This document shows positions 43,042-51,299 of a stretch of DNA of 64,000 nucleotides, in pieces. The stretch is from Coprococcus phoceensis (GTDB lineage Bacteria; Bacillota; Clostridia; Lachnospirales; Lachnospiraceae), in contig NZ_FNWC01000007.1 in NCBI RefSeq assembly GCF_900104635.1, positions 62,001 through 126,000 of the forward strand. Reading direction: 5' to 3'. The position numbers were made by a program, and so were the translations under genes. The notes beneath the pieces were generated by a model. That model was given only the letters and a program-made list of their open reading frames with translations. It searched no databases and was not told the DNA's origin. Positions within the stretch are counted from its first letter, which is position 1. Every line of letters begins with the position of its first letter.

Positions 43042-43430
43042 TGAACGTACTAGAGAAGATTTTGGAAGAGATAAAAGAAGTCGAGAAAAAGTTTGTAGTT
43101 GGACATGAAGTGTTATTTGCTTTAGGTGCTACTGGAATAGCAACTGAAATTGAAGAAATCATCCGTTCGCACATGAACGATGAAGACAATAACGGTTGGA
43201 TTCCAGTAGAGGACGGATTGCCGGAAGAAGGAGAAGAAGTGGAAGTAACTATCGAGGAGATGGCTGATAGTGCTGGTGGAATGAGATATTATACAAAAAC
43301 AGCATGGGTGCAGGAGGAGCGTTGGGTTATAAAACGCAATCCTTGCAATCCGAGAGTAATAGCCTGGCGTTCACTTCCGGAACCATACAAGCCTAAGAAA
43401 CTACAAACAGAGGAGAAGTCGGTACAATGA
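43041..43430 (+). CDS. DUF551 domain phage protein
   Basis: 129 aa. The C-terminal 75 residues are DUF551: NGWIPVEDGLPEEGEEVEVT, then TAWVQEERWVI and VIAWRSLPEPYKPK. Widespread in phages, function unknown. The N-terminus (LEKILEEIKEVEKKF) is helical. The start overlaps the previous stop (TGATG). Confidence 0.82.
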   Translation: MNVLEKILEEIKEVEKKFVVGHEVLFALGATGIATEIEEIIRSHMNDEDNNGWIPVEDGLPEEGEEVEVTIEEMADSAGGMRYYTKTAWVQEERWVIKRNPCNPRVIAWRSLPEPYKPKKLQTEEKSVQ

Positions 43431-43494
43431 CCGGCTAATTATGAAAAAGAAAATCTATATAAAAACTAAATGTCTTTGTTTGATTATTACTATA

Positions 43495-43518
43495 CACAGG
43501 ATTTGTGATAATCCTGTG
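43495..43518. repeat. Perfect hairpin upstream of the late-regulator genes
   Basis: CACAGGATT (43495-43503) and AATCCTGTG (43510-43518) around TGTGAT, without a T-run. The 157-bp gap has no other clear feature. It could be an operator for a phage regulator. Confidence 0.5.
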
Positions 43519-43587
43519 ATGAAAAGATAGAAAGAATGTGAACGAAGTTTTAAAGATTTGTGAAAGAGGAGTAGGAGGAGTGAAAAG

Positions 43588-43764
43588 GTGGACAACCTGG
43601 AAAACATTGTAAATAAAATGCAAAGCGACGCAGAAATGAAATACACAAGAACAGTAGAAAAAGAAAGAGCATACTGTGATGGATACAAACAGGGTATTGA
43701 AGATTTGTATGCATATATACGACGGAGCAAAGCGTTTAAAGAGGGCAGCGGAGCACGGTCTTAA
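43588..43764 (+). CDS. Small prophage protein (58 aa)
   Basis: GTG after GAGTAGGAGGAG. MDNLENIVNKMQSDAEMKYT followed by VEKERAYCDGYKQGIEDLYA, a helical protein. No domain recognised. Followed by 114 bp without a gene. Confidence 0.58.
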   Translation: MDNLENIVNKMQSDAEMKYTRTVEKERAYCDGYKQGIEDLYAYIRRSKAFKEGSGARS

Positions 43765-43878
43765 GTGCCGTTGCCCCGACCTCACAGTATTATAGGCTCC
43801 TCTACTATATATACACGCGAACTTGAAAAATCTAACGCTATTTTTAAAAAAATATAAAATTTGAAGGGAAGTGATAAT

Positions 43879-44130
43879 TTGAGCTATGGAAGAACACGGA
43901 AGCAAGCAAAGCTGGACGAAGAAAATACCTTTGATGATATTATAAAGCGGGGACCGTCAGAAAGTGCAAAACGTCAGATGCAGCACGAAGCATATCAAAG
44001 CATCGAGGTAATGGACTATATCAGAAAAATACATAAGGGAGGTGGTGCCGGTGGAAATGACAAAAGAGCGATTAGCATCGTACAGGAGCAATCGCCAGGA
44101 AATAAGAGAACTGGACTGGATGCTGAATAA
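43879..44130 (+). CDS. Hypothetical prophage protein (83 aa)
   Basis: TTG start at 43879 after GAAGGGAAG. SYGRTRKQAKLDEENTFDDI and KRQMQHEAYQSIEVMDYIRK suggest a helical nucleic-acid-associated protein. It overlaps the late regulator gene by 80 bp in another frame. No known function. Confidence 0.55.
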   Translation: MSYGRTRKQAKLDEENTFDDIIKRGPSESAKRQMQHEAYQSIEVMDYIRKIHKGGGAGGNDKRAISIVQEQSPGNKRTGLDAE

Positions 44131-44485
44131 TCGTTGGGAGAGCGACAGTATGATAGGGAATGATGTTGTCTTCGATTACAGTAAAGGCTATCCGATGCCA
44201 CAATCAGTCGTAGGGTTTGATCAGAAAAAGTATGAAAGACTGCAGAACCGGGATTTGCGTAGAAAAACGTATCTCGAAAAGGAAAATGAGGAGATAGAGG
44301 ATTTTATAAGCAGAATCACAGATAGCTTAACAAGAAGAATATTCTTCCATTATTACATAAATGGGGACAAACCAGTTAATCAGAGCATGATATCAAAAAA
44401 AGTTCATATAGACAGAAGCAGAATAAGCAGAAGAATAGATGAATATTTGAAAAACGCACAAAAAGCACAGAAAGCACATGTATAA
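44051..44485 (+). CDS. ArpU/RinA-like late transcription regulator
   Basis: 144 aa. The C-terminal half (RRIFFHYYINGDKPVNQSMI then SKKVHIDRSRISRRIDEYLK) is a sigma-region-4-like HTH of the ArpU/RinA/DUF1492 group that activates packaging and structural genes; the ending NAQKAQKAHV is typical. GTG at 44051 lies 8 bases after GGGAGG. Located, as expected, just before the terminase region. Confidence 0.75.
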   Translation: MEMTKERLASYRSNRQEIRELDWMLNNRWESDSMIGNDVVFDYSKGYPMPQSVVGFDQKKYERLQNRDLRRKTYLEKENEEIEDFISRITDSLTRRIFFHYYINGDKPVNQSMISKKVHIDRSRISRRIDEYLKNAQKAQKAHV

Positions 44486-44570
44486 TAACAATAGAGCCAA
44501 TAGGCGAACAGCAATCGGATCGGAGAATCGGTTGGTTTCTCCTGACAAAATTCTTCTTATACGTATCTGG

Positions 44571-44603
44571 AAAAGCACCATATAGAAATATAGGGTGCTT
44601 TTT
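44571..44603 (+). terminator. Terminator closing the early/middle operon
   Basis: AAAAGCACC (44571-44579) pairs with GGTGCTTTT (44594-44602) and ends in T residues. It isolates the next gene from upstream transcription. Confidence 0.85.
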
Positions 44604-44621
44604 GTTGAAAAATGTAAAAAG

Positions 44622-44650
44622 TTGACGTATACTTCCCATGTAAATAATTT
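44622..44650 (+). promoter_or_regulatory. Promoter of the SLATT moron gene
   Basis: TTGACG (44622-44627), 17 bp, TAATTT (44645-44650), 26 bp ahead of the start codon and directly downstream of a terminator. This promoter-gene arrangement is typical of lysogen-expressed moron genes. Confidence 0.65.
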
Positions 44651-44676
44651 AGAAAATGGAAGTAAAGGAGAATAAA

Positions 44677-45420
44677 ATGAAAAGCAAGAAGAAAAAATGT
44701 AACAACTCATTAAAAGAGCAAGAAAAAAATGAAGTTCCTAAATATGATAAGGCAAAGTGGAAAAACATAATTGATACGACACAAAGTAATTATGCAAATA
44801 TGATAAAGCGATTAGATAAAAGCCAAAAGATGTCAAATTTTGTATTAATTTATTATAGTATTTTTTTGATTGTAAATACGTTAACGGGAAAATATTTTCC
44901 AGAGTATTTTAATCTAAAAGTTTCTGAGTATTTTGGGGTTATATTGTCTATCATTGTTTTAGCGTATTCTATAATAAATAATAGTGCTAATTATTCAATA
45001 AGAATATCTCGCATTGAAGAATCGCTAAATAAATTAAAAACAATTAAGCGTAATTTGGAAACTAGCGAATTAGAGAAATGTGTAGATGAATATAATAAAA
45101 TAACTGATAATACAGAAAGAAGATCAGACGTTGATTTTTTTATTACAGTAAAACATTTATGCAATGAATTTGGAATAAGTTGGATAACAAAGAAAAAAAA
45201 GAAAGAAAAGAAAGAAAAGCAAATGGAAACTAATACAAATATTTCAGGGGAAGAAGATAAAAAACAAAAACAAATTGTTAATAATTATATCAGCGAGATT
45301 AATGTTTGGTTAGAAGAGGGGAAGATAATATGCCAAAATATATGGTATGTAGTATTAGTTTTAGTTCCAATTGTTATTTTTACGATGTGTGTTGTAGCAC
45401 AAGGAAGTGGAAATTTTTAA
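44677..45420 (+). CDS. SLATT-domain membrane protein (moron)
   Basis: 247 aa. A Lys-rich start and a helix (TQSNYANMIKRLDKSQKMSN) are followed by two adjacent membrane helices (about 55-70 and 82-100) and the amphipathic segment RISRIEESLNKLKTIKRNLE; TERRSDVDFF matches the end of the SLATT fold as I know it. After a Lys/Glu linker, a third C-terminal membrane helix (IWYVVLVLVPIVIFTMCV) is present. SLATT proteins are proposed membrane-disrupting effectors of nucleotide-sensing defence systems, but no partner is adjacent. ATG after AAAGGAG; strongly AT-rich. Confidence 0.72.
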   Translation: MKSKKKKCNNSLKEQEKNEVPKYDKAKWKNIIDTTQSNYANMIKRLDKSQKMSNFVLIYYSIFLIVNTLTGKYFPEYFNLKVSEYFGVILSIIVLAYSIINNSANYSIRISRIEESLNKLKTIKRNLETSELEKCVDEYNKITDNTERRSDVDFFITVKHLCNEFGISWITKKKKKEKKEKQMETNTNISGEEDKKQKQIVNNYISEINVWLEEGKIICQNIWYVVLVLVPIVIFTMCVVAQGSGNF

Positions 45421-45491
45421 ACGTACCCGCTGTGATTCCTTCCAATACATAAAACCTCTCATTCCTCACATACTATATCTGAGGTGAGGAA

Positions 45492-45638
45492 ATGGATAAG
45501 AAGAACCAAGAGAAGTTGAACAGAAAGAAAAGCAATGAAAAATTCAACAGCATTACCGAGAAGGTAAAGCCGGAGAATCAGAACCAGCATCACAATGTCA
45601 GGAAAGAGGCAGTTGATGTGAAGATGAGACAAATGTAA
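45492..45638 (+). CDS. Small basic prophage protein (48 aa)
   Basis: ATG after GAGGTGAGG. MDKKNQEKLNRKKSNEKFNS and ENQNQHHNVRKEAVDVKMRQ make a basic, Asn/Gln/Lys-rich, probably disordered protein. Lies between the SLATT gene and the tRNA. Unknown role. Confidence 0.55.
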   Translation: MDKKNQEKLNRKKSNEKFNSITEKVKPENQNQHHNVRKEAVDVKMRQM

Positions 45639-45675
45639 GGCGTCCATTAGGGCGTCTTTTCTAATACCCAAATAT

Positions 45676-45747
45676 GGATACATAGCTCAGTGGTAGAGCA
45701 CTTCACTCGTAGTGAATATGTCACAGGTTCGATTCCTGTTGTATCCA
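45676..45747 (+). tRNA. tRNA-Thr (CGT anticodon)
   Basis: 72-nt cloverleaf: acceptor GGATACA/TGTATCC, D arm GCTC-AGTGGTA-GAGC, anticodon stem CTTCA/TGAAT with loop CTCGTAG (anticodon CGT), 5-nt variable loop, T arm ACAGG-TTCGATT-CCTGT, discriminator A, no encoded CCA. One mismatch at position 27:43. It would read ACG codons. It sits within the late region just 38 bp before the terminase gene. Confidence 0.85.
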
Positions 45748-45785
45748 GAGATAGAAAATTGATAGATTGGAAGGTGGTGAGCCAT

Positions 45786-46295
45786 ATGACAGAAAAACAG
45801 AAAATATTTGCAGATGAATACTTGATTGATTTGAATGCTACACGGGCTTACCGCGCGGCATATCCATCCGTGAAGAAAGATGAAACAGCGAGGGCAAATG
45901 GAAGCAGAATGCTAACAAATGCTAACGTTGCAGGGTATATTTCAGATCGAATGAACGAACGCCAAAAGCGAACGGAAATCACACAGGATATGGTGCTTCA
46001 AGAGTTGGCTTCGATTGCTTTTGCAAGGGCAACAGATTATGTAGAAATTAAAGTTGATGGTACAAATAGCGTGGTTATGGTGAAGCCAACTACAGAACTG
46101 TCAGAAGAGCAGATAGGAGCAATCGCAGGAATCAAAGAGGGAGCTAATGGAATTGAAATCAAATTGAATGATAAAGAAAAGGCGTTGGAAATGTTAGGAC
46201 GTCATTTAGGTATGTGGAATGATAAACTGGATGTGGCAGGAGATATGGACATGAAGATTGTAGTAGACTACGGTGATGAAGATGAAACAAGTTAA
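45786..46295 (+). CDS. Terminase small subunit
   Basis: 169 aa, Terminase_2 family. MTEKQKIFADEYLIDLNATR AYRAAYPSV is the characteristic HTH-containing start, followed by NGSRMLTNANVAGYISDRMN. ATG at 45786 after GGTGGTGAG; the frame is open back into the tRNA, which is not coding. Binds the pac/cos site and recruits the large subunit. Overlaps terL by 14 bp. Confidence 0.9.
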   Translation: MTEKQKIFADEYLIDLNATRAYRAAYPSVKKDETARANGSRMLTNANVAGYISDRMNERQKRTEITQDMVLQELASIAFARATDYVEIKVDGTNSVVMVKPTTELSEEQIGAIAGIKEGANGIEIKLNDKEKALEMLGRHLGMWNDKLDVAGDMDMKIVVDYGDEDETS

Positions 46296-47538
46296 GGTGG
46301 GATTTAACGGGAATTTCAAAGAATTTAATGAGTGCAAGAAACGATACCGATTGGCAAAAGGCTCTGCTGGCTCTGGAAAGTCGGTAAACATTGCACAGAA
46401 TTTTATCATCAAACTTGGTGATCCAAAGTATAAAGGCGCGAATCTTCTGTGTGTCCGGAAAGTAGACACAACAAACAAAGATAGTACCTATGCGGAGTTG
46501 AAGAGCGCAATATACAAAATATACGGAGATAAAGCGGGATTATTCTGGCAGATCAGAAGCAATCCGATGGAGCTGATCTCTAAAGTGACTGGAAATAAAA
46601 TAATTTTCCGAGGGATGAAAGATGATGGACAGCGAGAAAAAGTAAAGTCTATCACATTCGATGTCGGAAAACTAACATGGATATGGATTGAAGAAGCAAC
46701 GGAACTTTATGAAGCGGATGTCGATATTCTCGATGACCGACTCAGAGGTGACTTGTCATTCAATCCATTTTTGTATTATCAGATCACATTCAGCTTCAAT
46801 CCGGTGTCAGCAACGCACTGGTTAAAAGCAAAATATTTCGACATAAAAAGTGATGATGTATACACACACCAGTCTACGTACCTGCAGAACCGGTTCATAG
46901 ACGAAGCATATCACCGACGCATGATGATGCGTAAAGAACGTGATCCGGATGGGTATCGGATTTACGGACTTGGGGAGTGGGGAGAAATAGGCGGTTTGAT
47001 TCTTACAAATTATGTGGTCGAGGAGTTCGACACATCTCCAGAAAGATTCGATTACATGGTAAATTCACAGGATTTTGGATTCAACCATGCGAACTGCATT
47101 GGGGAGGTTGGATTCAAAGATGGGGATATCTACTTATGCCGGGAATTGTATGTATTTGAGAAAGATACATCCGAGATTATACAGCTGACCGAAGGGAAGT
47201 TTCAGAAGCGAATTATCATGTACTGCGATTCTGCGGAGCCGGATAGGATTAAGATGTGGCAAAAAGCAGGATACAGAGCATGTCCGGTTAAGAAAGAGCC
47301 GAACAGTGTAAAGGCGCAGATTGATTATTTGAAGCAGCACACGATCCACATTTATCCGTCTTGCGTGAATACGATTAAAGAGATTCAGCAGTGGAAATGG
47401 CGAAAAGATGAGAAGACGAATACTTTCACGGACGAGCCAGTGAATTTCTTTGATGATGCGATGGCGATGCTTAGATATTCCATTGAGCAGGAGAGAAAGG
47501 GCAAAGTGAAACTAAAGACCTTTAGAGGAGGAATATAG
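46282..47538 (+). CDS. Terminase large subunit
   Basis: 418-aa packaging motor (PBSX/Terminase_3 type). Walker A KGSAGSGKSVNIA (about 26-38), Walker B region TWIWIEEATELYEADVDIL, then the nuclease domain with acidic clusters DFGFNHAN, MYCDSAEPDRIKMW and FFDDAMAMLRY. Start chosen at 46282 with GGTGATG upstream; in-frame codons at 46273 and 46276 are alternatives. Confidence 0.93.
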   Translation: MKQVKVGFNGNFKEFNECKKRYRLAKGSAGSGKSVNIAQNFIIKLGDPKYKGANLLCVRKVDTTNKDSTYAELKSAIYKIYGDKAGLFWQIRSNPMELISKVTGNKIIFRGMKDDGQREKVKSITFDVGKLTWIWIEEATELYEADVDILDDRLRGDLSFNPFLYYQITFSFNPVSATHWLKAKYFDIKSDDVYTHQSTYLQNRFIDEAYHRRMMMRKERDPDGYRIYGLGEWGEIGGLILTNYVVEEFDTSPERFDYMVNSQDFGFNHANCIGEVGFKDGDIYLCRELYVFEKDTSEIIQLTEGKFQKRIIMYCDSAEPDRIKMWQKAGYRACPVKKEPNSVKAQIDYLKQHTIHIYPSCVNTIKEIQQWKWRKDEKTNTFTDEPVNFFDDAMAMLRYSIEQERKGKVKLKTFRGGI

Positions 47539-47539
47539 A

Positions 47540-48898
47540 ATGAATGGAAAAAGACCATATAAATTGCCGGAACCGCTTTTATGTTCCGCTGATAAAGAAA
47601 TCAATATGACATTGGTAGATGAATACATCCGAAAACATGAGAAAAGGATGCCAAGATATAACTACCTTGAAAATCTATACAAAGGATTTCACGATGTATT
47701 CCATCTTCCGGAAAAGGAATCATGGAAGCCGGATAACCGACTGGCAGTAAATTTTCCACGGTACATCACTGAAACATTTTTGGGATATGCCTATGGGATT
47801 CCGGTGAAAAAATCACATCCGGATACAAAGATTAAAGATGTAATTATTGAGTTCGACAGAGATAATGATATTTCTGATCAGGAATACGAGCTTGCGAAGA
47901 AATGCTGTATTTATGGACATGCATTTGAGTATTTTTACCAGGATGAAGAGGCAAAGACAAAGACCGTGATATGCAATCCAAAAGAACTGTTTGTCGTCTA
48001 TGATGATACCGTAAAGAACCGTGCACTATTTGCTATCAGATATGGATATAAAGATGATAAAGTCACAAGGCACGGAGAAATACTGACAAGAGAGAAAATC
48101 ATCCCATTCGAGGGGGAAATCATGCAGGAGAGCATACCGAATCCCTATGGTCGTATTAATTGTGTAGAATACATGTTAAATGATGAGAGAATCGGACTTT
48201 ATGAAGAAGTATCCGGCATGGTAGAAACATATAACAGAGTAATAGGAGAAAAGGCAAATGATGTGGATTCTTTCGCAGAGGCATATCTAGCAGTGCTTGG
48301 CGCCGAGCTGGATGAGGATGGTGTTTATAAGATCCGGGACAATCGAATTATAAATCTTTATGGTACGGAAAGTGCAAAAGATATTATCGTGCAGTTTCTT
48401 GGCAAACCAACTGCAGACGGAACGCAGGAAAATCTTTTGAATCGGCTTGAGGATTTGATTTATCAGACAAGTATGGTAGCAAATATTTCGGATGATTCTT
48501 TTGGAAACGCTTCTGGAACATCCCTTGCATACAAATTACAGTCCATGAGCAATCTTGCACTAACATTCGACCGTAAAATTGAAAAGTCCATGAGAAAGCG
48601 ATATAAGCTGTTTTGCTCTCTTGCAACGAATGTATCTGATCAGGATGCATGGAAAGATATTGATTTTACAATGAGCAGAAATATCCCGAAAAATCTCCTC
48701 GAAGAAGCGCAGACAGCACAGGCACTTGAAGATGTTGTGTCAAAGGAGACCCAGCTTTCTGTTCTGTCTATTGTAAAAGATGTTTCCGAGGAAATGGATC
48801 GAATGGAGAAGGATGAAAAAAAGAGACAGAAAACAATCGTAGAAAAACGGATGTTCGGAGGTGCGGCAGATGAGCAGCAGGACGTACTGGAAGAATAG
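47540..48898 (+). CDS. Portal protein (SPP1-type)
   Basis: 452 aa. RPYKLPEPLLCSADKEINMT, RYNYLENLYKGFHDV, RLAVNFPRYITETFLGYAYG and ISDDSFGNASGTSLAYKLQS are the conserved SPP1 gp6-like segments. AGGAGG precedes the ATG; it follows terL by 1 bp. Forms the dodecameric DNA gate of the capsid. The end overlaps the MuF gene by 29 bp. Confidence 0.93.
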   Translation: MNGKRPYKLPEPLLCSADKEINMTLVDEYIRKHEKRMPRYNYLENLYKGFHDVFHLPEKESWKPDNRLAVNFPRYITETFLGYAYGIPVKKSHPDTKIKDVIIEFDRDNDISDQEYELAKKCCIYGHAFEYFYQDEEAKTKTVICNPKELFVVYDDTVKNRALFAIRYGYKDDKVTRHGEILTREKIIPFEGEIMQESIPNPYGRINCVEYMLNDERIGLYEEVSGMVETYNRVIGEKANDVDSFAEAYLAVLGAELDEDGVYKIRDNRIINLYGTESAKDIIVQFLGKPTADGTQENLLNRLEDLIYQTSMVANISDDSFGNASGTSLAYKLQSMSNLALTFDRKIEKSMRKRYKLFCSLATNVSDQDAWKDIDFTMSRNIPKNLLEEAQTAQALEDVVSKETQLSVLSIVKDVSEEMDRMEKDEKKRQKTIVEKRMFGGAADEQQDVLEE

Positions 48899-50381
48899 GG
48901 AAGAAGAGCAGCGAAAGAAGAATATTAGGGATGAAGCCGAATATGTAAAAGAGATCGGGAAGATCTATGTGAACATGATGGATGAGATCCAAAAAGAAAT
49001 AAATGGATTCTATACAAAATACGCAAAAGCAGAGGGGATCTCGATTACAGAAGCGAAAAAGCGGGTATCCAAAATGGACATTGATGCGTACAGCCGGAAA
49101 GCAGCACAGTATGTAAAGGATAAAAATTTTTTGAAGGAAGCCAATGAGGAAATGAGGCTTTACAATGCAGCCATGAAAATCAACCGGCTGGAAATGCTGA
49201 AAGCTAATATCGGAATACATCTTGTCGGTGGATTTGATGCGTTGCAGAAGTATTTTGACCAGATCCTGACGGAGAAAACGCTGGAAGAATTTGAAAGGCA
49301 GGCAGGTATCTTAGGGGAATCCATTCAGAACAATGCGAAGATGGCACATTCGATCGTAAATGCTTCATTCCATAATGCAAAATATTCGGATCGTATATGG
49401 ATGTACCAGGATATGATGAAAGCAGAACTGGCGAAACTCTTACAAACAGGTCTGATACAGGGAAAGAATCCAAGAGTATTGGCAAAACATCTTACCAAAC
49501 TGTTTGGAGTAAGCCGGGAAAATGCAGAGCGACTGATGATAACGGAACTGTCAAGGGTGCAGGCAGAAGCGCAGAAACAGTCTTATATCCGCAATGGATT
49601 TGATGAGTATGAGTTTATCGCGGAGCCGACTGCCTGCCCGATCTGTAGGGCTTTAGACGGAAAACATTTTAAAGTATCAAAAATGATGCCAGGAGAAAAT
49701 GCACATCCAATGCATCCACGTTGCCGGTGCAGTACAGCAGCATATATGGACGATAAAGAGTATCGAGAGTGGTTGGATGGGTATTCTAAACATGGGATGA
49801 ATTTTGAGGAATGGAAAAATAGGAGAGAGAAAGAAGAAAGCAAGACGAAGTATAAGTACAAAAATACAGTTGTTGATTCAAAGCTCATTAATTCTCCAGA
49901 ATACAGAAGACGAATTGATAAGATTTCCAATATAACAAAGGTCAACAGAAATATATGGAAGCTTTCGAAAGATATGTTACTCCACAGATCAGGAACAAAG
50001 TTTGAAGATTTAGCATATATTGATGAAAAAACGGGAAAATATGAAATCAATAAGGATTATAATGCTGAAAGTCGTGCAAAGCCGAATAAGAAAATGGACG
50101 CAATGCTGAAAGATGCAGAGCCGTATACCATCATTGGAATACATAATCATCCAGGAAGCAGCGTTCCAAGTATGGGAGACTTGCTCGCATGCTTATACAG
50201 GCAATATAAGTGTGGAGTAGTAGTGTGTCATGATGGAAAAATATATAAATATTTCGTTGATGAGGAAAAGTTTAATCAAGTATTAGCACATTTTGCACTT
50301 GATAACTTAGAAAGAACAGGATATACTGATGAAGTAAAGAAGCAGTTTGTAGATGCGGGGGTCTGTTTGGAGGTGTTATGA
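48870..50381 (+). CDS. Minor head (MuF/SPP1 gp7) protein with C-terminal HNHP domain
   Basis: 503 aa. The MuF core ends with FIAEPTACPICRALDGKHFK and ENAHPMHPRCRCSTAAYMDD (about 250-290). A further 210 residues form a separate domain: AYIDEKTGKYEINKDYN, YTIIGIHNHPGSSVPSMGDL and CGVVVCHDGKIYKYFVDEEK. HNHP...PSxxD resembles a JAB/RadC metal site but is one residue shorter. MuF-fused C-terminal domains in Firmicute prophages are known polymorphic toxins; the following 58-aa ORF is a candidate immunity partner. ATG at 48870 after GGAGGTG. Confidence 0.85.
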   Translation: MSSRTYWKNREEEQRKKNIRDEAEYVKEIGKIYVNMMDEIQKEINGFYTKYAKAEGISITEAKKRVSKMDIDAYSRKAAQYVKDKNFLKEANEEMRLYNAAMKINRLEMLKANIGIHLVGGFDALQKYFDQILTEKTLEEFERQAGILGESIQNNAKMAHSIVNASFHNAKYSDRIWMYQDMMKAELAKLLQTGLIQGKNPRVLAKHLTKLFGVSRENAERLMITELSRVQAEAQKQSYIRNGFDEYEFIAEPTACPICRALDGKHFKVSKMMPGENAHPMHPRCRCSTAAYMDDKEYREWLDGYSKHGMNFEEWKNRREKEESKTKYKYKNTVVDSKLINSPEYRRRIDKISNITKVNRNIWKLSKDMLLHRSGTKFEDLAYIDEKTGKYEINKDYNAESRAKPNKKMDAMLKDAEPYTIIGIHNHPGSSVPSMGDLLACLYRQYKCGVVVCHDGKIYKYFVDEEKFNQVLAHFALDNLERTGYTDEVKKQFVDAGVCLEVL

Positions 50382-50554
50382 TGGAGAAGGAAAAAGAATA
50401 TAAAAGAATTTGTGAAAAACTTGGATTTGTTCCATCGGAATATAAATATGATGGACCAGTAGAAGAAGATGATAGCATACCTAATCCCTTTTCGGTATTA
50501 ACTATTGAAGAAGGAAGATTTTTATATGAAAACGGTTATTTAAATCCAAGATAG
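50378..50554 (+). CDS. Small acidic protein after MuF, possible immunity protein
   Basis: 58 aa, starting in the ATGATG overlap with the MuF stop after GGAGGTG. GFVPSEYKYDGPVEEDDSIP and FSVLTIEEGRFLYENGYLNP are acidic and compact. Translational coupling to a MuF protein carrying an extra C-terminal domain fits an immunity or chaperone role. Inference only. Confidence 0.55.
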   Translation: MMEKEKEYKRICEKLGFVPSEYKYDGPVEEDDSIPNPFSVLTIEEGRFLYENGYLNPR

Positions 50555-50611
50555 ATACCATCGGTCGAGCGGGCTGGTGGTATTTTTATACCTATTTTTA
50601 AGGAAGGAAGC

Positions 50612-50923
50612 GTGAATGATATGAGCATACCAGAGAAAGTAAAAGTTTTATATAAAGAATATACAGTAGAAGAACAACAGAATCTACATGATGAAGAAGG
50701 CGATTTGTATGGGCTGATACAGTATCTCCCAGAGAAAATCGTCCTGAATGCAGATGCGTCAGAAGAACAGAAAAAATCGACTTTAGTACATGAATTGTTG
50801 CATGCACTTGATGAAATGTACAGTATTGAACTGGAAGAGAAGCAGGTTGAGAAACTTGGAAATGCGTTGTATATGCTACATTGCGATAATCCACAATTGT
50901 TTCACGCCGAAGGGGGGCGATAA
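50612..50923 (+). CDS. Small zinc metallopeptidase-like protein (HELLH)
   Basis: 103 aa with a GTG start (ATG at 50621 is an alternative) after AAGGAAGG. STLVHELLHALDEMYSIELE has an HExxH zinc motif (His60, Glu61, His64) as in ImmA/IrrE-type proteases, and YLPEKIVLNADASEEQKKST precedes it. A third ligand is uncertain. Located among capsid genes, so it may act on a virion protein or on the host. Confidence 0.68.
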   Translation: MNDMSIPEKVKVLYKEYTVEEQQNLHDEEGDLYGLIQYLPEKIVLNADASEEQKKSTLVHELLHALDEMYSIELEEKQVEKLGNALYMLHCDNPQLFHAEGGR

Positions 50924-50926
50924 CGA

Positions 50927-51214
50927 TTGATTGAGGTAAGAATCCGTCCAGAGCGAATTAAAATCTCTGGACACGCCAGGTATGCAGAACCTGGAAAAGA
51001 TATTGTTTGTGCGGCTGTTACAGCACTCACACAGACGTTGATCAAGTCGATTGAAGAATTGACGGATGACGAAATAGAATACAGCATATCCCCCGGAAGG
51101 GTTGATATAAATCATAGGAATCTATCGGAGAAATCAAAAACTTTGGTAGATTCCTTTTTCATTAGCGTTTGTTTGATTGCCGATGAGTTCCCGGAGTATG
51201 TCCGGGTATTGTAA
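50927..51214 (+). CDS. prp: Phage-encoded Prp-like cysteine protease
   Basis: 95 aa. ISGHARYAEPGKDIVCAAVTAL has the conserved His16 and Cys28 with the same 12-residue spacing as the ribosomal L27-processing protease Prp of Staphylococcus aureus; SISPGRVDINH and the acidic C-terminus also match. Chromosomal Prp normally sits between rplU and rpmA; here it directly precedes scaffold and capsid genes whose N-termini carry LQLFA sites. TTG start after AAGGGGGG. Confidence 0.85.
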   Translation: MIEVRIRPERIKISGHARYAEPGKDIVCAAVTALTQTLIKSIEELTDDEIEYSISPGRVDINHRNLSEKSKTLVDSFFISVCLIADEFPEYVRVL

Positions 51215-51299
51215 CTGGAAGTGAGCGAAACCTCGTAAAACTATGATTCGATGCAATAGTCTGGACAATGGATGGACTGGGGCGAAAGGAGAAGTTAAC

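Noticed and set aside
43441..43530. 29-codon ORF starting MKKKIYIKTK
   Set aside because: No ribosome site, and it spans a perfect hairpin; treated as non-coding.
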